A stretch of 64,000 bases of DNA from Oscillibacter sp. 1-3 (GTDB taxonomy: Bacteria > Bacillota > Clostridia > Oscillospirales > Oscillospiraceae), in assembly GCF_000403435.2 (NCBI RefSeq), contig NZ_KE159708.1, forward strand, positions 1-64,000. Reading direction: 5' to 3'. A program made the translations under genes and the position numbers. Shown here in pieces: positions 42,508 to 51,167 of the stretch (position 1 is its first letter; every line of letters starts with the position of its first letter). The notes beneath the pieces are model-generated. The model was not told the origin of the DNA and did not search any database. It was given only the letters and a program-made list of their open reading frames with translations.

Positions 42508-43908
42508 ATGTTTGGGACGTATGACCCTGGAGCCTCGCGCCTCCGGTACGCCGCCCCCTACACAAAATTCTGTGTAGGGGGCGGGGTCCTACTGATTGTG
42601 TCGTGGATGCTGTTCTTGTTTAGGCGAGTGGTGCTTGCTGTTCCCTCTAATGTTTTTATTAGTGACCTTGTTCTTCAACGGGCTGCGTTTCACCTGGGGC
42701 TGGCTGGCGTGTTCCTCTCTCTCTTGGCTTGTATTATAATACTTGCGTCTGTCTACGCCTTTGGCTTGTGGCCGGATACTGCCAGGATTCGGCATTTCGT
42801 TCGCCGAGGCCTGTGCTGCCCCGCCTACGGTAATCCGCTTGGACTGCGGGACGGAGAACTTCTCCCCATAGTAGACTGCCAGGAAGTTAGCAGAGGCGTT
42901 TATGACATTAAGGTTACCGCGACTACAAAATCAGTGGATGATTTAGCCAAAATGGCCCCGCTTATCTCCGGGTATTTGCAGGGCCGGCTTTGGGCTTTTG
43001 CCATTACCGAGATAATCCCCTCCGAAGCTTGTAACTTTATCATTTTCCGCGCCGATGATGTTTTGGCAGATAAGAGCATTACATATCGTTCTGTGCGGAA
43101 AATGCGGCCTTTGAGTCCCTATAAACTGGCCGTCCAGTACGGCACAGATATTGACCTGACTACTTCCGGTTCCATGTTGATTGTCGGTAAAACGAGGGGC
43201 GGCAAAACGACCGGCGTGATTGCTCTGCTGCTGCAAGTCCTTTTGCAAGGCCCGGATGAATTTGGGAGCGAAGTTATGGTCGTTGACCCTAAACAGGCCG
43301 AGTTGAGCCGTTTCCCTCGTACGCGTACGCTGGACGAGGACGGCGAAGCCAGGGCAATTTTGGATGGGATGAAGCGATTTACCGCTTCCATCAAAGAGCG
43401 GCAGAAAGTCCTGAATGACCTGTCAGAAAAGACGGGCGATGCGGTCCATTGGTGGGATGCGGGTATGCACCCGTCCATACTGTTCATTGACGAGTATGTG
43501 GGTCTGCGGTCCGTTTTGCCAGCGAAAGCCGCCAAGGGTGATGACTACTGCCTTGAGACATTTGACCGTCTTGTTAAAGTGATTGTGACTACCGGAGCTT
43601 CTGCGGGATGCTATATGATTATCAGCATTGCCCAGGCTAGTGCCGGAGAGGGCGGCTTGCCGACTATGATTAAGTCGGCCATGACTACGCGGGTCCTGTT
43701 CAAGCCCACCCTGAATGAGGGCAGCTTCATCTGGGACCGGACCAGCCTGGAGGCTATCAGCCGCTTTCCTGCGGGCAAACAGGGTGACGCATGGTTTTCC
43801 TCGACCGATGGGGAGCATGAAACCGTGAGCCGTGTGCACTTTCCCCGCATGAAATTTCTGGTCTATAGGGAACTGGGACGGTTACTTAAAGAGTATTACG
43901 GCGACTGA
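42508..43908 (+). CDS. FtsK/SpoIIIE-type DNA translocase (TcpA-like coupling protein)
   Basis: A 466-residue protein with two N-terminal membrane helices (about 23-42 and 62-88), Walker A VGKTRGGKTTG near 230, VVDPKQAEL, Walker B SILFIDEYVGL near 325 and ISIAQASAGEGG, as in TcpA/FtsK translocases. It should deliver the nicked DNA of IME1 to a transfer channel. ATG 42508 is preferred to the TTG two codons earlier. Followed by a perfect 11-bp hairpin. Confidence 0.88.
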   Translation: MFGTYDPGASRLRYAAPYTKFCVGGGVLLIVSWMLFLFRRVVLAVPSNVFISDLVLQRAAFHLGLAGVFLSLLACIIILASVYAFGLWPDTARIRHFVRRGLCCPAYGNPLGLRDGELLPIVDCQEVSRGVYDIKVTATTKSVDDLAKMAPLISGYLQGRLWAFAITEIIPSEACNFIIFRADDVLADKSITYRSVRKMRPLSPYKLAVQYGTDIDLTTSGSMLIVGKTRGGKTTGVIALLLQVLLQGPDEFGSEVMVVDPKQAELSRFPRTRTLDEDGEARAILDGMKRFTASIKERQKVLNDLSEKTGDAVHWWDAGMHPSILFIDEYVGLRSVLPAKAAKGDDYCLETFDRLVKVIVTTGASAGCYMIISIAQASAGEGGLPTMIKSAMTTRVLFKPTLNEGSFIWDRTSLEAISRFPAGKQGDAWFSSTDGEHETVSRVHFPRMKFLVYRELGRLLKEYYGD

Positions 43909-43919
43909 TACCTGATTTC

Positions 43920-44021
43920 ACCGCCCCGCCGTGCGATAAGCAAAGGCGGGGCGGTGTCAGGTGCCAATTTCCTATATTACCTATAAAATTTGCCGCGCTG
44001 GGCTTGTTATAGCGCGGCAAA
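43920..44021. other. Two perfect hairpins before rep: candidate replication or transfer origin
   Basis: ACCGCCCCGCC/GGCGGGGCGGT (43920-43955) and TTTGCCGCGCT/AGCGCGGCAAA (43989-44021), each 11 bp and perfect, without T-runs, in the 161 bases between the FtsK-like and rep genes. Rolling-circle initiators nick at such cruciforms close to their own gene. Confidence 0.5.
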
Positions 44022-44069
44022 GATCCGGTGTCAAAGTGTCAAAAACCATCGAGGAGAACATGCGAAGCC

Positions 44070-45272
44070 ATGAGCGACAACAACGCCATTCGATGCAAAA
44101 ACATGATGTACACGCAGCAAATCGACCATTTACCTCCGGACATTAAGACGGCCAGTGATTTAGCGGCCCATATTGAAAACGTGCTGGCTCCAAAGGAATA
44201 TGCGGTTATTTTACACGACCAGGATATAAGCGAGGACGGAACGCCCGCAGAGGCACATCTTCATGCAATGCTGTGCTTCAAAAACGCCCGTTATCTCTCC
44301 GCAGTAGCCAAAGCGCTGGGTGATAAGGAGCAATATGTCCAAAAGTGGGACGGGGAAGCCAACAACGGACATGCCTACTTGATACACGCGACCCGCAAGG
44401 CCCAAAAGGCGGGTAAACATCCGTATGACCCGTGTGCTGTGGTTGCCAATTTCAATTTCCCCGAGCGCATGAAAGCGATTGTTACAGAGATCGAGCAGGC
44501 CAAAGCCGGGCATAACGCCTGTAATGTGGATGCTCTTTTAGATTTATTGTACATTGGCGGAACGACCAAGGCTGAAATCGAAAAGCAGCTCTCCGGCTCC
44601 CAATATGCCAAGTACCGCCGTCAGATTGAGGACGTGGACGCCAAGCGGCTGATAAAAGAGGCCGAAAAATGGCGGGCGGAAATGAAAGCGAAAAACGCTC
44701 AAATCCGGGTTATATGGATTTACGGCCCCTCCGGTACGGGCAAGACCAGTCTTGCCAAAGAGTACGCCCAGAAGAAAGGCGAGCCTTATTTTGTTTCCGG
44801 TTCCAGCCGAGACATTTTTCAGGGCTATAACGGAGAGCACACCCTGATTTAGGACGAGCTTCGACCTAGAGTAATCGCCTACTCGGATTTGCTGCGCATC
44901 CTTGACCCGCATGGCATTGACAATCGGGTGATGGCCCCTTGCCGCTATAACGACAAGCCCCTTGCCTGTGACTTGATTATCATCACCACTCCCTATATGC
45001 CGTCGGAATTTTACGGTGTTCAATTCCCCGCTGTTTTGGGGCCTAATGTCATAGATAGCCTCGACCAGCTTGCGCGGCGGATTTCTCTTACAATTGAAAT
45101 GTCAGGGCGGAAGATTAAGGCGATGCAATATCGCCCGCTCCCGTTCCAGACGACCAGTGGCTGGTACTGGGCCATTCCAGGTACGGAGCGTCCCAATCCA
45201 TATTCTTCTCTGGCAAGACCCACGCCGCCTAATCAAGAGGAAGGTATTTACAATTCCATATTTGAAGATTGA
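44070..45272 (+). pseudogene. Rep (HUH initiator with SF3-type helicase) with one in-frame amber codon
   Basis: A 400-codon frame broken only by TAG at 44850-44852. N-terminal HUH nuclease domain (YAVILHDQD; HLHAML histidines near 69-73; AYLIHATRKAQKAGKHPYDP), then a helicase with Walker A GPSGTGKTS near 220. After the stop the frame resumes DELRPRVIAYSDLLRILDP, the expected Walker B region, to the end YNSIFED. Related Reps act both as plasmid initiators and as relaxases of IMEs with TcpA. With the stop, the helicase is cut at its Walker B. Start ATG 44070 follows GAGGAG at 13 bases. The single lesion could be a true mutation or a sequencing error. Confidence 0.82.
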
Positions 45273-45290
45273 TTTTATAGGAGCCTTGAA

Positions 45291-45485
45291 GTGCATTTTT
45301 CAAAATCTGCGATTACCAGCACAGATGATCTGCCCCTTGTGCTGACGGTTTCTGATGTTTCAAAAATCCTCGGCATCGGAAAGAATACCGCCTATGACTT
45401 TATCCGCAGCGGGGCCATCAAGAGTGTTCGGGTGGGGCGTCAAATCCGCGTCCCAAAGTCTGCGTTTTTAGAATTTCTATCATAA
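45291..45485 (+). CDS. xis: Excisionase (helix-turn-helix, Xis type)
   Basis: A 64-residue MerR-like winged-helix protein: LTVSDVSKILGIGKNTAYDFIRS, IKSVRVGRQIRVPKSAFLEFL, the pattern of HTH_17/Tn916-type excisionases. GTG start with AGGAG 8 bases upstream. It lies between rep and int, as usual for this type of element, and should bend attL/attR to direct Int toward excision. Confidence 0.9.
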   Translation: MHFSKSAITSTDDLPLVLTVSDVSKILGIGKNTAYDFIRSGAIKSVRVGRQIRVPKSAFLEFLS

Positions 45486-45500
45486 TATTATCCAGAAAAG

Positions 45501-45569
45501 TTGATTATCCGCCACGTATGATGTATAATAATCTTAGTTTTTAGTACGTCTGCGTGGCGGATAAGGAGG
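45501..45569 (+). promoter_or_regulatory. int promoter embedded in a 12-bp inverted repeat
   Basis: Promoter TTGATT (45501-45506), 17 bases, TATAAT (45524-45529). The perfect inverted repeat TTATCCGCCACG/CGTGGCGGATAA (45505-45516, 45553-45564) spans it; the right arm runs into the int ribosome site AAGGAGG. It may be an operator, or a hairpin that hides the ribosome site. Confidence 0.7.
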
Positions 45570-45573
45570 ATAT

Positions 45574-46779
45574 ATGCCACGCACAAAATCTATGGGCCGT
45601 GCCGCCAACGGTAACGGCACCATCCGCAAAAAGACCGTTACGAAAAATGGCAAGAAATATACCTATTGGGAAGCCCGCTGCACGGTGGGCTATGACCCGG
45701 GAACCGGAAAGCAAATTCAACGTTCCATCAGCGGCAAGACCCAGAAAGAGGTTGCCCAGAAGTTAAAGCAAATGTCCCTGGATGTGGACAACGGGACCTA
45801 TCAGGAATCGTCTAAAATGACCGTAGGCGAATGGCTGGATATTTGGCTGGAAACCTACCTTGGAGGCGTAAGACCTTACACAGTCCTGAACTATACCCAG
45901 CACGTCAACAACCACATCAAGCCCGCCCTTGGGAAAGTAAGGCTTGATAAGCTGAACACCCATACCATTCAGCAGTTTTACAATGAACTTGGGACTGCTC
46001 ACGGAGATAAGCCCGGACTGTCACCCAAAACGATTAAGTGCGTCCATGGGATTTTCCACAAGGCTTTGCAACAGGCAATTGCGATAGGCTATCTGCACTC
46101 GAATCCTACGACTGCCTGTGAACTGCCGAAAGCAGAGCGGAAGGACATCAAGCCTCTGGATGATGATGCAATCCGGGCCTTTATGGAAGCTATCCAGGGA
46201 CACCGCTTTGAAGTTCTCTATCTGGTAACGCTGTTCACTGGCTTGCGGCGCGGCGAGGTCTGCGGCTTGACCTGGGACTGTGTAGACCTGGACCGTGGGA
46301 CCATCTTCATCAATAAGCAGCTTCAACAGATTCCGGGACACTCTGGGGAATTTTGCCTCACGCCTACGAAGAACGGCAAGGGCCGCATGATTACCCCCGC
46401 CGCTTTTGTAGTAGACGCTTTGAAGCGGCATAAGGTCCTCCAGACAGAGGCCCGATTAAAGGCCGGCCCTCTCTGGCAGGAAGAGGGCCTTGTGTTCACG
46501 GATGAAGTGGGACACCGGCTTTCTCCGAATACGGTCTATCACAATTACAAGCGGCTGGTGGCCTCTATTGGTCTGCCGGATGCCCGTCTGCACGACCTCC
46601 GGCATAGCTACGCCGTGGCCTCGCTCCGGGCCGGGGACGATATTAAGACGGTTCAAAGCAATCTCGGACACCATACCGCCGCCTTTACCCTGGACGTTTA
46701 TGGGCATGTCACGGAGGAAATGAAGCGGGCCAGTGCTGACCGGATGGAAAAGTTTATTCAAAGCGTTTCCGGGGCTTAA
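45574..46779 (+). CDS. int: Tyrosine integrase of IME1 (Tn916 type)
   Basis: A 401-residue site-specific recombinase: AP2-like arm-binding N-terminus (about 10-60, KKYTYWEARCTVGYDPGTGK), SAM-like core-binding domain (VGEWLDIWLETYLGG), and catalytic domain with Arg in FTGLRRGEVCG, LHDLRHSYA and the nucleophile region AFTLDVYGHV. ATG 45574 follows AAGGAGG. Next to the tRNA-Pro gene, whose 3' end is duplicated as att site, so it is surely the enzyme that inserted IME1. Confidence 0.95.
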   Translation: MPRTKSMGRAANGNGTIRKKTVTKNGKKYTYWEARCTVGYDPGTGKQIQRSISGKTQKEVAQKLKQMSLDVDNGTYQESSKMTVGEWLDIWLETYLGGVRPYTVLNYTQHVNNHIKPALGKVRLDKLNTHTIQQFYNELGTAHGDKPGLSPKTIKCVHGIFHKALQQAIAIGYLHSNPTTACELPKAERKDIKPLDDDAIRAFMEAIQGHRFEVLYLVTLFTGLRRGEVCGLTWDCVDLDRGTIFINKQLQQIPGHSGEFCLTPTKNGKGRMITPAAFVVDALKRHKVLQTEARLKAGPLWQEEGLVFTDEVGHRLSPNTVYHNYKRLVASIGLPDARLHDLRHSYAVASLRAGDDIKTVQSNLGHHTAAFTLDVYGHVTEEMKRASADRMEKFIQSVSGA

Positions 46780-46785
46780 AACGAA

Positions 46786-46807
46786 TAAGGGAAAAAATAA
46801 GGGAAAC
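46786..46807. repeat. Right 22-bp arm-type repeat of IME1
   Basis: Identical to 39017-39038, in direct orientation, starting 7 bases after the int stop and 59 bases inside attR. Confidence 0.7.
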
Positions 46808-46827
46808 CGTTCGGGGAAAAGGCGTGG

Positions 46828-46862
46828 AAAAAGCCTAGAACCATTGCGGCTCTAGGCTTTTT
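46828..46862. terminator. Bidirectional terminator at the end of IME1
   Basis: Perfect 12-bp stem AAAAAGCCTAGA/TCTAGGCTTTTT. It ends int on the plus strand, and since A- and T-runs belong to the stem it can also end the tRNA-Pro transcript on the minus strand, replacing the one at 38819-38864. Confidence 0.85.
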
Positions 46863-46865
46863 CAC

Positions 46866-46941
46866 TGGTCCGAGTGGCGAGACTTGAACTCACGGCCTCT
46901 TGACCCCCAGTCAAGCGCGCTACCAACTGCGCCACACCCGG
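46866..46941 (-). tRNA. tRNA-Pro (GGG)
   Basis: 76 bases with all arms: acceptor CCGGGTG/CACTCGG, D arm GCGC/GCGC, anticodon stem CTTGA/TCAAG with loop CTGGGGG (anticodon GGG), T arm GTGAG/CTCGC with TTCAAGT, discriminator A and encoded CCA (46866-46868). The last 23 bases are the IME1 att site (attR). Confidence 0.95.
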
Positions 46942-46977
46942 ATATTTAATTACACAGACTTTGTTGTCAGCTTGTAT

Positions 46978-47006
46978 ATATTAGCATAGCTTTCCAGAAA
47001 AAGCAA
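46978..47006 (-). promoter_or_regulatory. Probable promoter of tRNA-Pro
   Basis: On the minus strand TTGCTT (47001-47006), 17 bases, TAATAT (46978-46983), about 36 bases before the tRNA 5' end. The region 47007-47160 holds nothing else that I recognise. Confidence 0.5.
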
Positions 47007-47243
47007 CCCCCAAAATGCTTTTTTGCAAAAAAAATTTTCAGCCCAAACACTCTCCACCAGATAGAGCGGGGGCCTTGCATGCAGCATCGCTGGTCCACGG
47101 CATCTGCGGTGCTTCTTAGATACGTAAGCATAAAATAGGAGAGCACCTATTCTCTCGTGGTAGAATGAAAAAACAAAAAGAGTAAGCCGCGCTTGCGCAG
47201 TCAAAGAAGCAGATTGGGAAGCAGCTCCACGGGAAACAGACCC

Positions 47244-48049
47244 TAGATGGTGTCGTCAATAAATGAGGAGCCAAATGGCAATACAACGAATTTGGACAGC
47301 CGCAACGAAAGAAGCAAGATTTTTTGCATAACGTGTAGCAGTACCGCGCCATCTCTTGAGAAGCAGAAAAGCATTCTCAACGAGATGACGGAGTTTGTAG
47401 AGATATTCATCGTATTCTCACTGGCGTTTCCGGTTTTTTCTCGGCGGAATGACCGGAATCATTCCCACCTCGGTGGCTTTGAGAAGGATTGCGTCTGTGT
47501 CATAGCTCCGGTCTGCCAGAAGATATTTCGCCCGGAAACCCTCCATCAGTTACGCTGCAAAAGAATCGCACCGGCATACCATGCGCATCCACGGCCAAAT
47601 GTATCTGGGTATTATGCCCCCTTTTGTGCGGTCCATCGCCTGATTGCCGCTCCGTGCGCCAGCAGCGTCCGGATGCGCTTTGACATGGCTGGCATCTATC
47701 ATCAACCACTCAAAGTCTGTGTCATCCACCAGCGCTTCCAGAATCCTTTCCCAAATTCCCTTATCTCGCTATCGACAAAACCGTCGGTGTACATTCTTCC
47801 AGTTTTCATAAGTTTCTGGCAAGTCCCGCCAAGGCGCTCCGGTGCGCAGAATCCAGAATACTCCGTCGATAAACTGCCGGGTGTCTCGAGCATTCCCTCC
47901 TTGTGTTCCCTTTTCGCCTATAGTGTATGGCTTGATTTTCTCCCAAGCTCTATCGCTTATACCGTGTCGCCGCTGTTCCTTTCCCATTTTTCAGCCCTCC
48001 TATTTCTTTGAGGATTATTTTATCATATGTTCATTGACGATACCATCTA
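47244..48049 (-). mobile_element. IS5-family insertion sequence, inactive
   Basis: About 806 bp with terminal repeats TAGATGGTGTCGTCAATAAA / TAGATGGTATCGTCAATGA on a TA target copy. The transposase (from MGKEQRRHGISDRAWEK at 47987 to the stop near 47248) is broken by an in-frame TAG where a Trp is expected (after VHRRFCR) and by frameshifts near the segment NTQIHLAVDAHGM; later parts (LADRSYDTDAILLKA, YLYKLRHLVENAF) remain clear. Insertion was into pcfB of ICE B. Confidence 0.88.
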
Positions 48050-48334
48050 AAGCAGCTTATGAAGCAGAACACGGGCATTTCCAATATTGAGATCAAAAAG
48101 GAAAATATCAAGGCGTTTGAGCATACCGCCAAAAAGTACGGTATCGACTTTGTGCTGAAAAAAGACCGTACGGAAACCCCGCCCCGCTATCATGTATTCT
48201 TCAAGGGCAGGGACGCGGATGCGCTGACCGCCGCTTTCAAGGAGTTTTCCGCAAAGAAGCTGACACAGGACAAATAGCCCTCAATCCAAAAGGCATTAGC
48301 CGCTTTTCGGGAAAAGGCAAAGGAGCTGAACGCC
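48050..48334 (+). pseudogene. pcfB fragment of ICE B
   Basis: After the IS the frame reads KQLMKQNTGISNIEI, FEHTAKKYGIDFVLKKDR, VFFKGRDADALTAAF, then TAG at 48275 and on in the same frame PSIQKALAAFREKAKEL, the PcfB tail. The bases before the IS (47220-47243) encode HGKQT. Removing the IS and one TA gives GKQTLKQLMKQN, in frame and like the GKQTVKQLIGQN of ICE A. Confidence 0.85.
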
Positions 48335-48519
48335 AGCCCAAAAATCTTACACTTGGGGGAGGGCTTCACCGCCGCCTTTGCTTTCGCTGCCCCCAACTTC
48401 CACCCCGCCGATTTACTGATCGGCATTGTGGGCGCGGTGATTATCCGGCTTGCCGTTTACATGAAAGACAAGAACGCGAAGAAATACCGCAAGGGCATTG
48501 AGTACAGTTCCGCCCGCTG
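48335..48519 (+). pseudogene. virD4 fragment of ICE B, part before IME2
   Basis: Frame reading SPKILHLGEGFTAAFAF, FHPADLLIGIVGAVIIRL and KDKNAKKYRKGIEYSSAR, equal to about residues 40-100 of the ICE A coupling protein. The N-terminus has been deleted. The frame breaks in the Trp codon of the SARWG motif, where IME2 starts. Confidence 0.88.
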
Positions 48520-48574
48520 AGGTGCATAATCTTAACTGTAAGCAACACATATATTGACGCAGGAGGGTATGCAC

Positions 48575-50419
48575 ATGAATGATTACAGCAAAATCACAGC
48601 CCTTTACTCCCGCCTATCAGTGGGGGACGAGGACAGGGACGGCGGCGAAAGCAACTCCATACAGAACCAGAAGAAATTTCTGGAAAGCTATGCCAGACAG
48701 CTAAAATTAACCAATATCCGGCACTACATTGACGATGACGAAAGCGGCAGATTTTTTGACCGCTCTGCCTACTCCCGCATGATTGAGGACGTGGAAAACG
48801 GCAAAATAGGCGTGTGCATTATGAAAGACATGACCCGCTGGGGGCGCGACTATCTCCAAGTGGGAAACGCCATGGAGATTTTCCGCAGAAACAACGTGCG
48901 CTTTATCGCGGTAAACAACGGGATAGACAGCGAGAAGCCCGACACGTTGGAGTTTGCGCCGTTCATCAACATCATGTCAGAATGGTACGCAAGGGACATC
49001 AGCAAGAAAGTAAAAACGGGTATCCGCACAAAGGGGACGAGCGGAAAACCAATCGCAACCGAAGCCCCATACGGATATGTCAAAGACCCCGACAACAAGG
49101 ATTTTTGGTTGATTGACGAAGAAGCCGCCGAAGTTGTCCGCCTTATTTTCCGCCTGTTTCTGGACGGGAAAAACCGAAACCAGATTGCCGTATATCTGAA
49201 AAATGAGCAAATCCCAACGCCCACTTTTTACATGAAAGAACGCGGGCGGGGGACGTGCAAAAGCAAGACGCTGAACGAGGAAAACCGCTACAAATGGAAC
49301 AAGACAACCTTGACAAAAATCCTTACGCGGCAGGAGTATTGCGGTGATGTAGTCAACTTCAAGACAGCAAAGCATTTCCGCGACAAGCGAAACCACTATG
49401 TAGACAGAAGCCAGTGGCAGATTACGGAAAACGTGCATGAGCCGATTGTTGACCGAGCCGACTTTGAGAACGTACAGCGGATTTTGGAGAACATTCCCGT
49501 CAAACGCCCCAACGGGGACGGGGAAATCCACCCTTTGTCGGGCTTGCTTTTCTGTAAGGACTGCGGCGCAAAAATGCACATACGGATAGATTACAGGAAC
49601 GGCGGCAAGCGGCATATCGCCTATTGCAGCGAGTACCACAAGGGGAAAGCCAGAAATCCGAAGTGCCATTCCCCACACATCATGGACGCGGATTTACTTA
49701 TGCAGACCGTTTCGGAGGTGCTGAAAAAAATCGCGGAATACTCTATCAGCAACCGGGCAGACTTTGAAGCCTTAGTGAAAAAGAGCCTTGACGTACAGCA
49801 GACTGACCGGACCAAGAAACAGCAGAAACGTGTCCCGCAGATTACAACGCGGCTTGAACAAATCGAAAAGGTTCTGGATAAGCTGTACGAGGATAATGCC
49901 CTCGGCACGATTGAACAAGACCGTTACGAGCAGATGTCGCAGAAGTATTCAGAAGAATACTATACACTGAAAACGGAACTTGCGGAAATCAAAGAACAGT
50001 TATCCGCTTTTGAAAATGCGGGAGGGCGGGCGCAGAGGTTTGTAAAACTGACAGAACGATACGCCGATTTTGCCGAACTCACCCCCGCCATTCTCAACGA
50101 GTTTATCAGCAAAATCGAAGTGCATGAGCGCGACCAGAAACGGGCAAGATACGCCATTCAGCATATCGGGATATACTTCAACCATATCGGCAGGTTTGAG
50201 AACGAACTGACACAGCTTACCGAGCCGACAGAGCAGGAAATCATACAAATGAGGGAGGAAATCGAAGAAGCAAAAAAGGAAAAGAGCCGCGCTTACCACC
50301 GGGAATATTCCAGAGCCTACCGCGCCAGAAACATTGAAAAGCAACGGGAGTATGACCGTATCAAAGCGAGGGAATACCGGGCAAGGAAAAAGGCGCAAGC
50401 CGCCGCGTCCGCACAGTAA
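48575..50419 (+). CDS. Large serine recombinase of IME2
   Basis: A 614-residue integrase: resolvase domain with the catalytic serine in TALYSRLSVGD (about residue 12) and MTRWGRDYLQVG, IMSEWYARDISKK, recombinase domain APYGYVKDPDNK to YCGDVVNFKT, zinc ribbon LFCKDCGAKMH to CHSPH, long coiled coil, and a basic Arg/Tyr-rich tail. Start ATG 48575, 7 bases after GGAGGG. Complete, so IME2 should be able to excise. It sits at the left end, 55 bases from the att site. Confidence 0.95.
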   Translation: MNDYSKITALYSRLSVGDEDRDGGESNSIQNQKKFLESYARQLKLTNIRHYIDDDESGRFFDRSAYSRMIEDVENGKIGVCIMKDMTRWGRDYLQVGNAMEIFRRNNVRFIAVNNGIDSEKPDTLEFAPFINIMSEWYARDISKKVKTGIRTKGTSGKPIATEAPYGYVKDPDNKDFWLIDEEAAEVVRLIFRLFLDGKNRNQIAVYLKNEQIPTPTFYMKERGRGTCKSKTLNEENRYKWNKTTLTKILTRQEYCGDVVNFKTAKHFRDKRNHYVDRSQWQITENVHEPIVDRADFENVQRILENIPVKRPNGDGEIHPLSGLLFCKDCGAKMHIRIDYRNGGKRHIAYCSEYHKGKARNPKCHSPHIMDADLLMQTVSEVLKKIAEYSISNRADFEALVKKSLDVQQTDRTKKQQKRVPQITTRLEQIEKVLDKLYEDNALGTIEQDRYEQMSQKYSEEYYTLKTELAEIKEQLSAFENAGGRAQRFVKLTERYADFAELTPAILNEFISKIEVHERDQKRARYAIQHIGIYFNHIGRFENELTQLTEPTEQEIIQMREEIEEAKKEKSRAYHREYSRAYRARNIEKQREYDRIKAREYRARKKAQAAASAQ

Positions 50420-50507
50420 AATAGCAAAAACTAAATAGCCGACAGCAGAGGGGGATTTTCCGATTACGGGAAATCCCTTTTCCGCGCCCAAAGAAAGGAG
50501 CAACCCA

Positions 50508-50675
50508 TTGACAGAAAAGAGAGAAACGCCCACCCCGCCCCGAAAGCCGGACGGTATCATCACGACCCACAGGAACGGGCAGACCATTGTTGCGGAGTTG
50601 TTTTTCAACCACAGCGGCACAGAAACATTCCGCGACAAGCTGTTGAAAATGATACTTGCCGACAGGCAGGAATAA
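50508..50675 (+). CDS. TnpW-type small protein (TTG start)
   Basis: A 55-residue protein (TEKRETPTPPRKPDGI, THRNGQTIVAELFFN, GTETFRDKLLKMILA) matching the transposon-encoded TnpW family (PF14202). Start TTG 50508 follows AAAGGAG by 7 bases. Function unknown; found in many serine-recombinase elements. Confidence 0.82.
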   Translation: MTEKRETPTPPRKPDGIITTHRNGQTIVAELFFNHSGTETFRDKLLKMILADRQE

Positions 50676-50755
50676 AACGGTTATCTATAAAAATCCATTC
50701 CTATCCTATCCATTCCTATCCATTCCACGCCAGACATGAAAGGAGCGATTGACGC

Positions 50756-51151
50756 ATGGCAAAGACCAAAGCTGAAAAAATCACGAGCATTGAGGAAGAA
50801 ATCCGACAGCTTGAAAACAGGCGCAGACAGCTTGTGCAGGAGCAAAAGGCACAGGAGCGCAGGGACAGGACGAAACGCCTATGCCGCCGCATGGGGCTTT
50901 TTGAAAGCCTTGTCCCCGACACGATACCGCTGACAGAGGAGCAATTCAAGACCTTTCTTGAAAAGACGGTAATGAGCGACCAAGCCCGCCGCATACTGGA
51001 CGAATTGACCGCCCGGAACGCCCCCACAGCCCCCGCACAGGGCGCGGAAACGGCGGCACAGGGTAACACGCCACCCGCCGCTAAAACCGCCCATACAGCC
51101 CGCGAGGGCGGCGCAGGCGGGGACGCGGACGGGGGCGGTTTACAAGGGTAA
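50756..51151 (+). CDS. DUF3847 protein
   Basis: A 131-residue protein: N-terminal coiled coil (KAEKITSIEEEIRQLENRRR), basic helix DRTKRLCRRMGLFESLVPDT, then a helix-forming EEQFKTFLEKTV and a Gly/Ala/Thr-rich tail. DUF3847 proteins lie before MobA/MobL genes in IMEs, and in position and look they resemble MobC-like relaxosome helpers. ATG 50756 follows AAAGGAG. Confidence 0.85.
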   Translation: MAKTKAEKITSIEEEIRQLENRRRQLVQEQKAQERRDRTKRLCRRMGLFESLVPDTIPLTEEQFKTFLEKTVMSDQARRILDELTARNAPTAPAQGAETAAQGNTPPAAKTAHTAREGGAGGDADGGGLQG

Positions 51152-51167
51152 CGGGCTTGCGCCCATA

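Larger units (their letters stand above)
38866..46888. mobile_element. IME1: integrative element in tRNA-Pro
   Basis: A unit of exactly 8000 bp plus the second 23-bp att copy. Contents in order: SprT-like protease, SLH/papain-like secreted protein, probable small RNA, small accessory gene, FtsK/TcpA ATPase, Rep/relaxase-like protein, xis, tyrosine integrase. It has a DNA translocase and a Rep but no type IV channel, so it is probably mobilised by another element, as in IMEs of streptococci that pair a Rep-type initiator with TcpA. Confidence 0.88.

Noticed and set aside
38866..46888. Exactly 8000 bases between the att copies as a sign of artificial assembly
   Set aside because: Both junctions are natural (tRNA 3' end, terminator, integrase order); the round number is chance.
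47244..48049. Programmed frameshift in the IS transposase
   Set aside because: Besides a frame change there is an in-frame TAG and a further break, so the copy is simply decayed.
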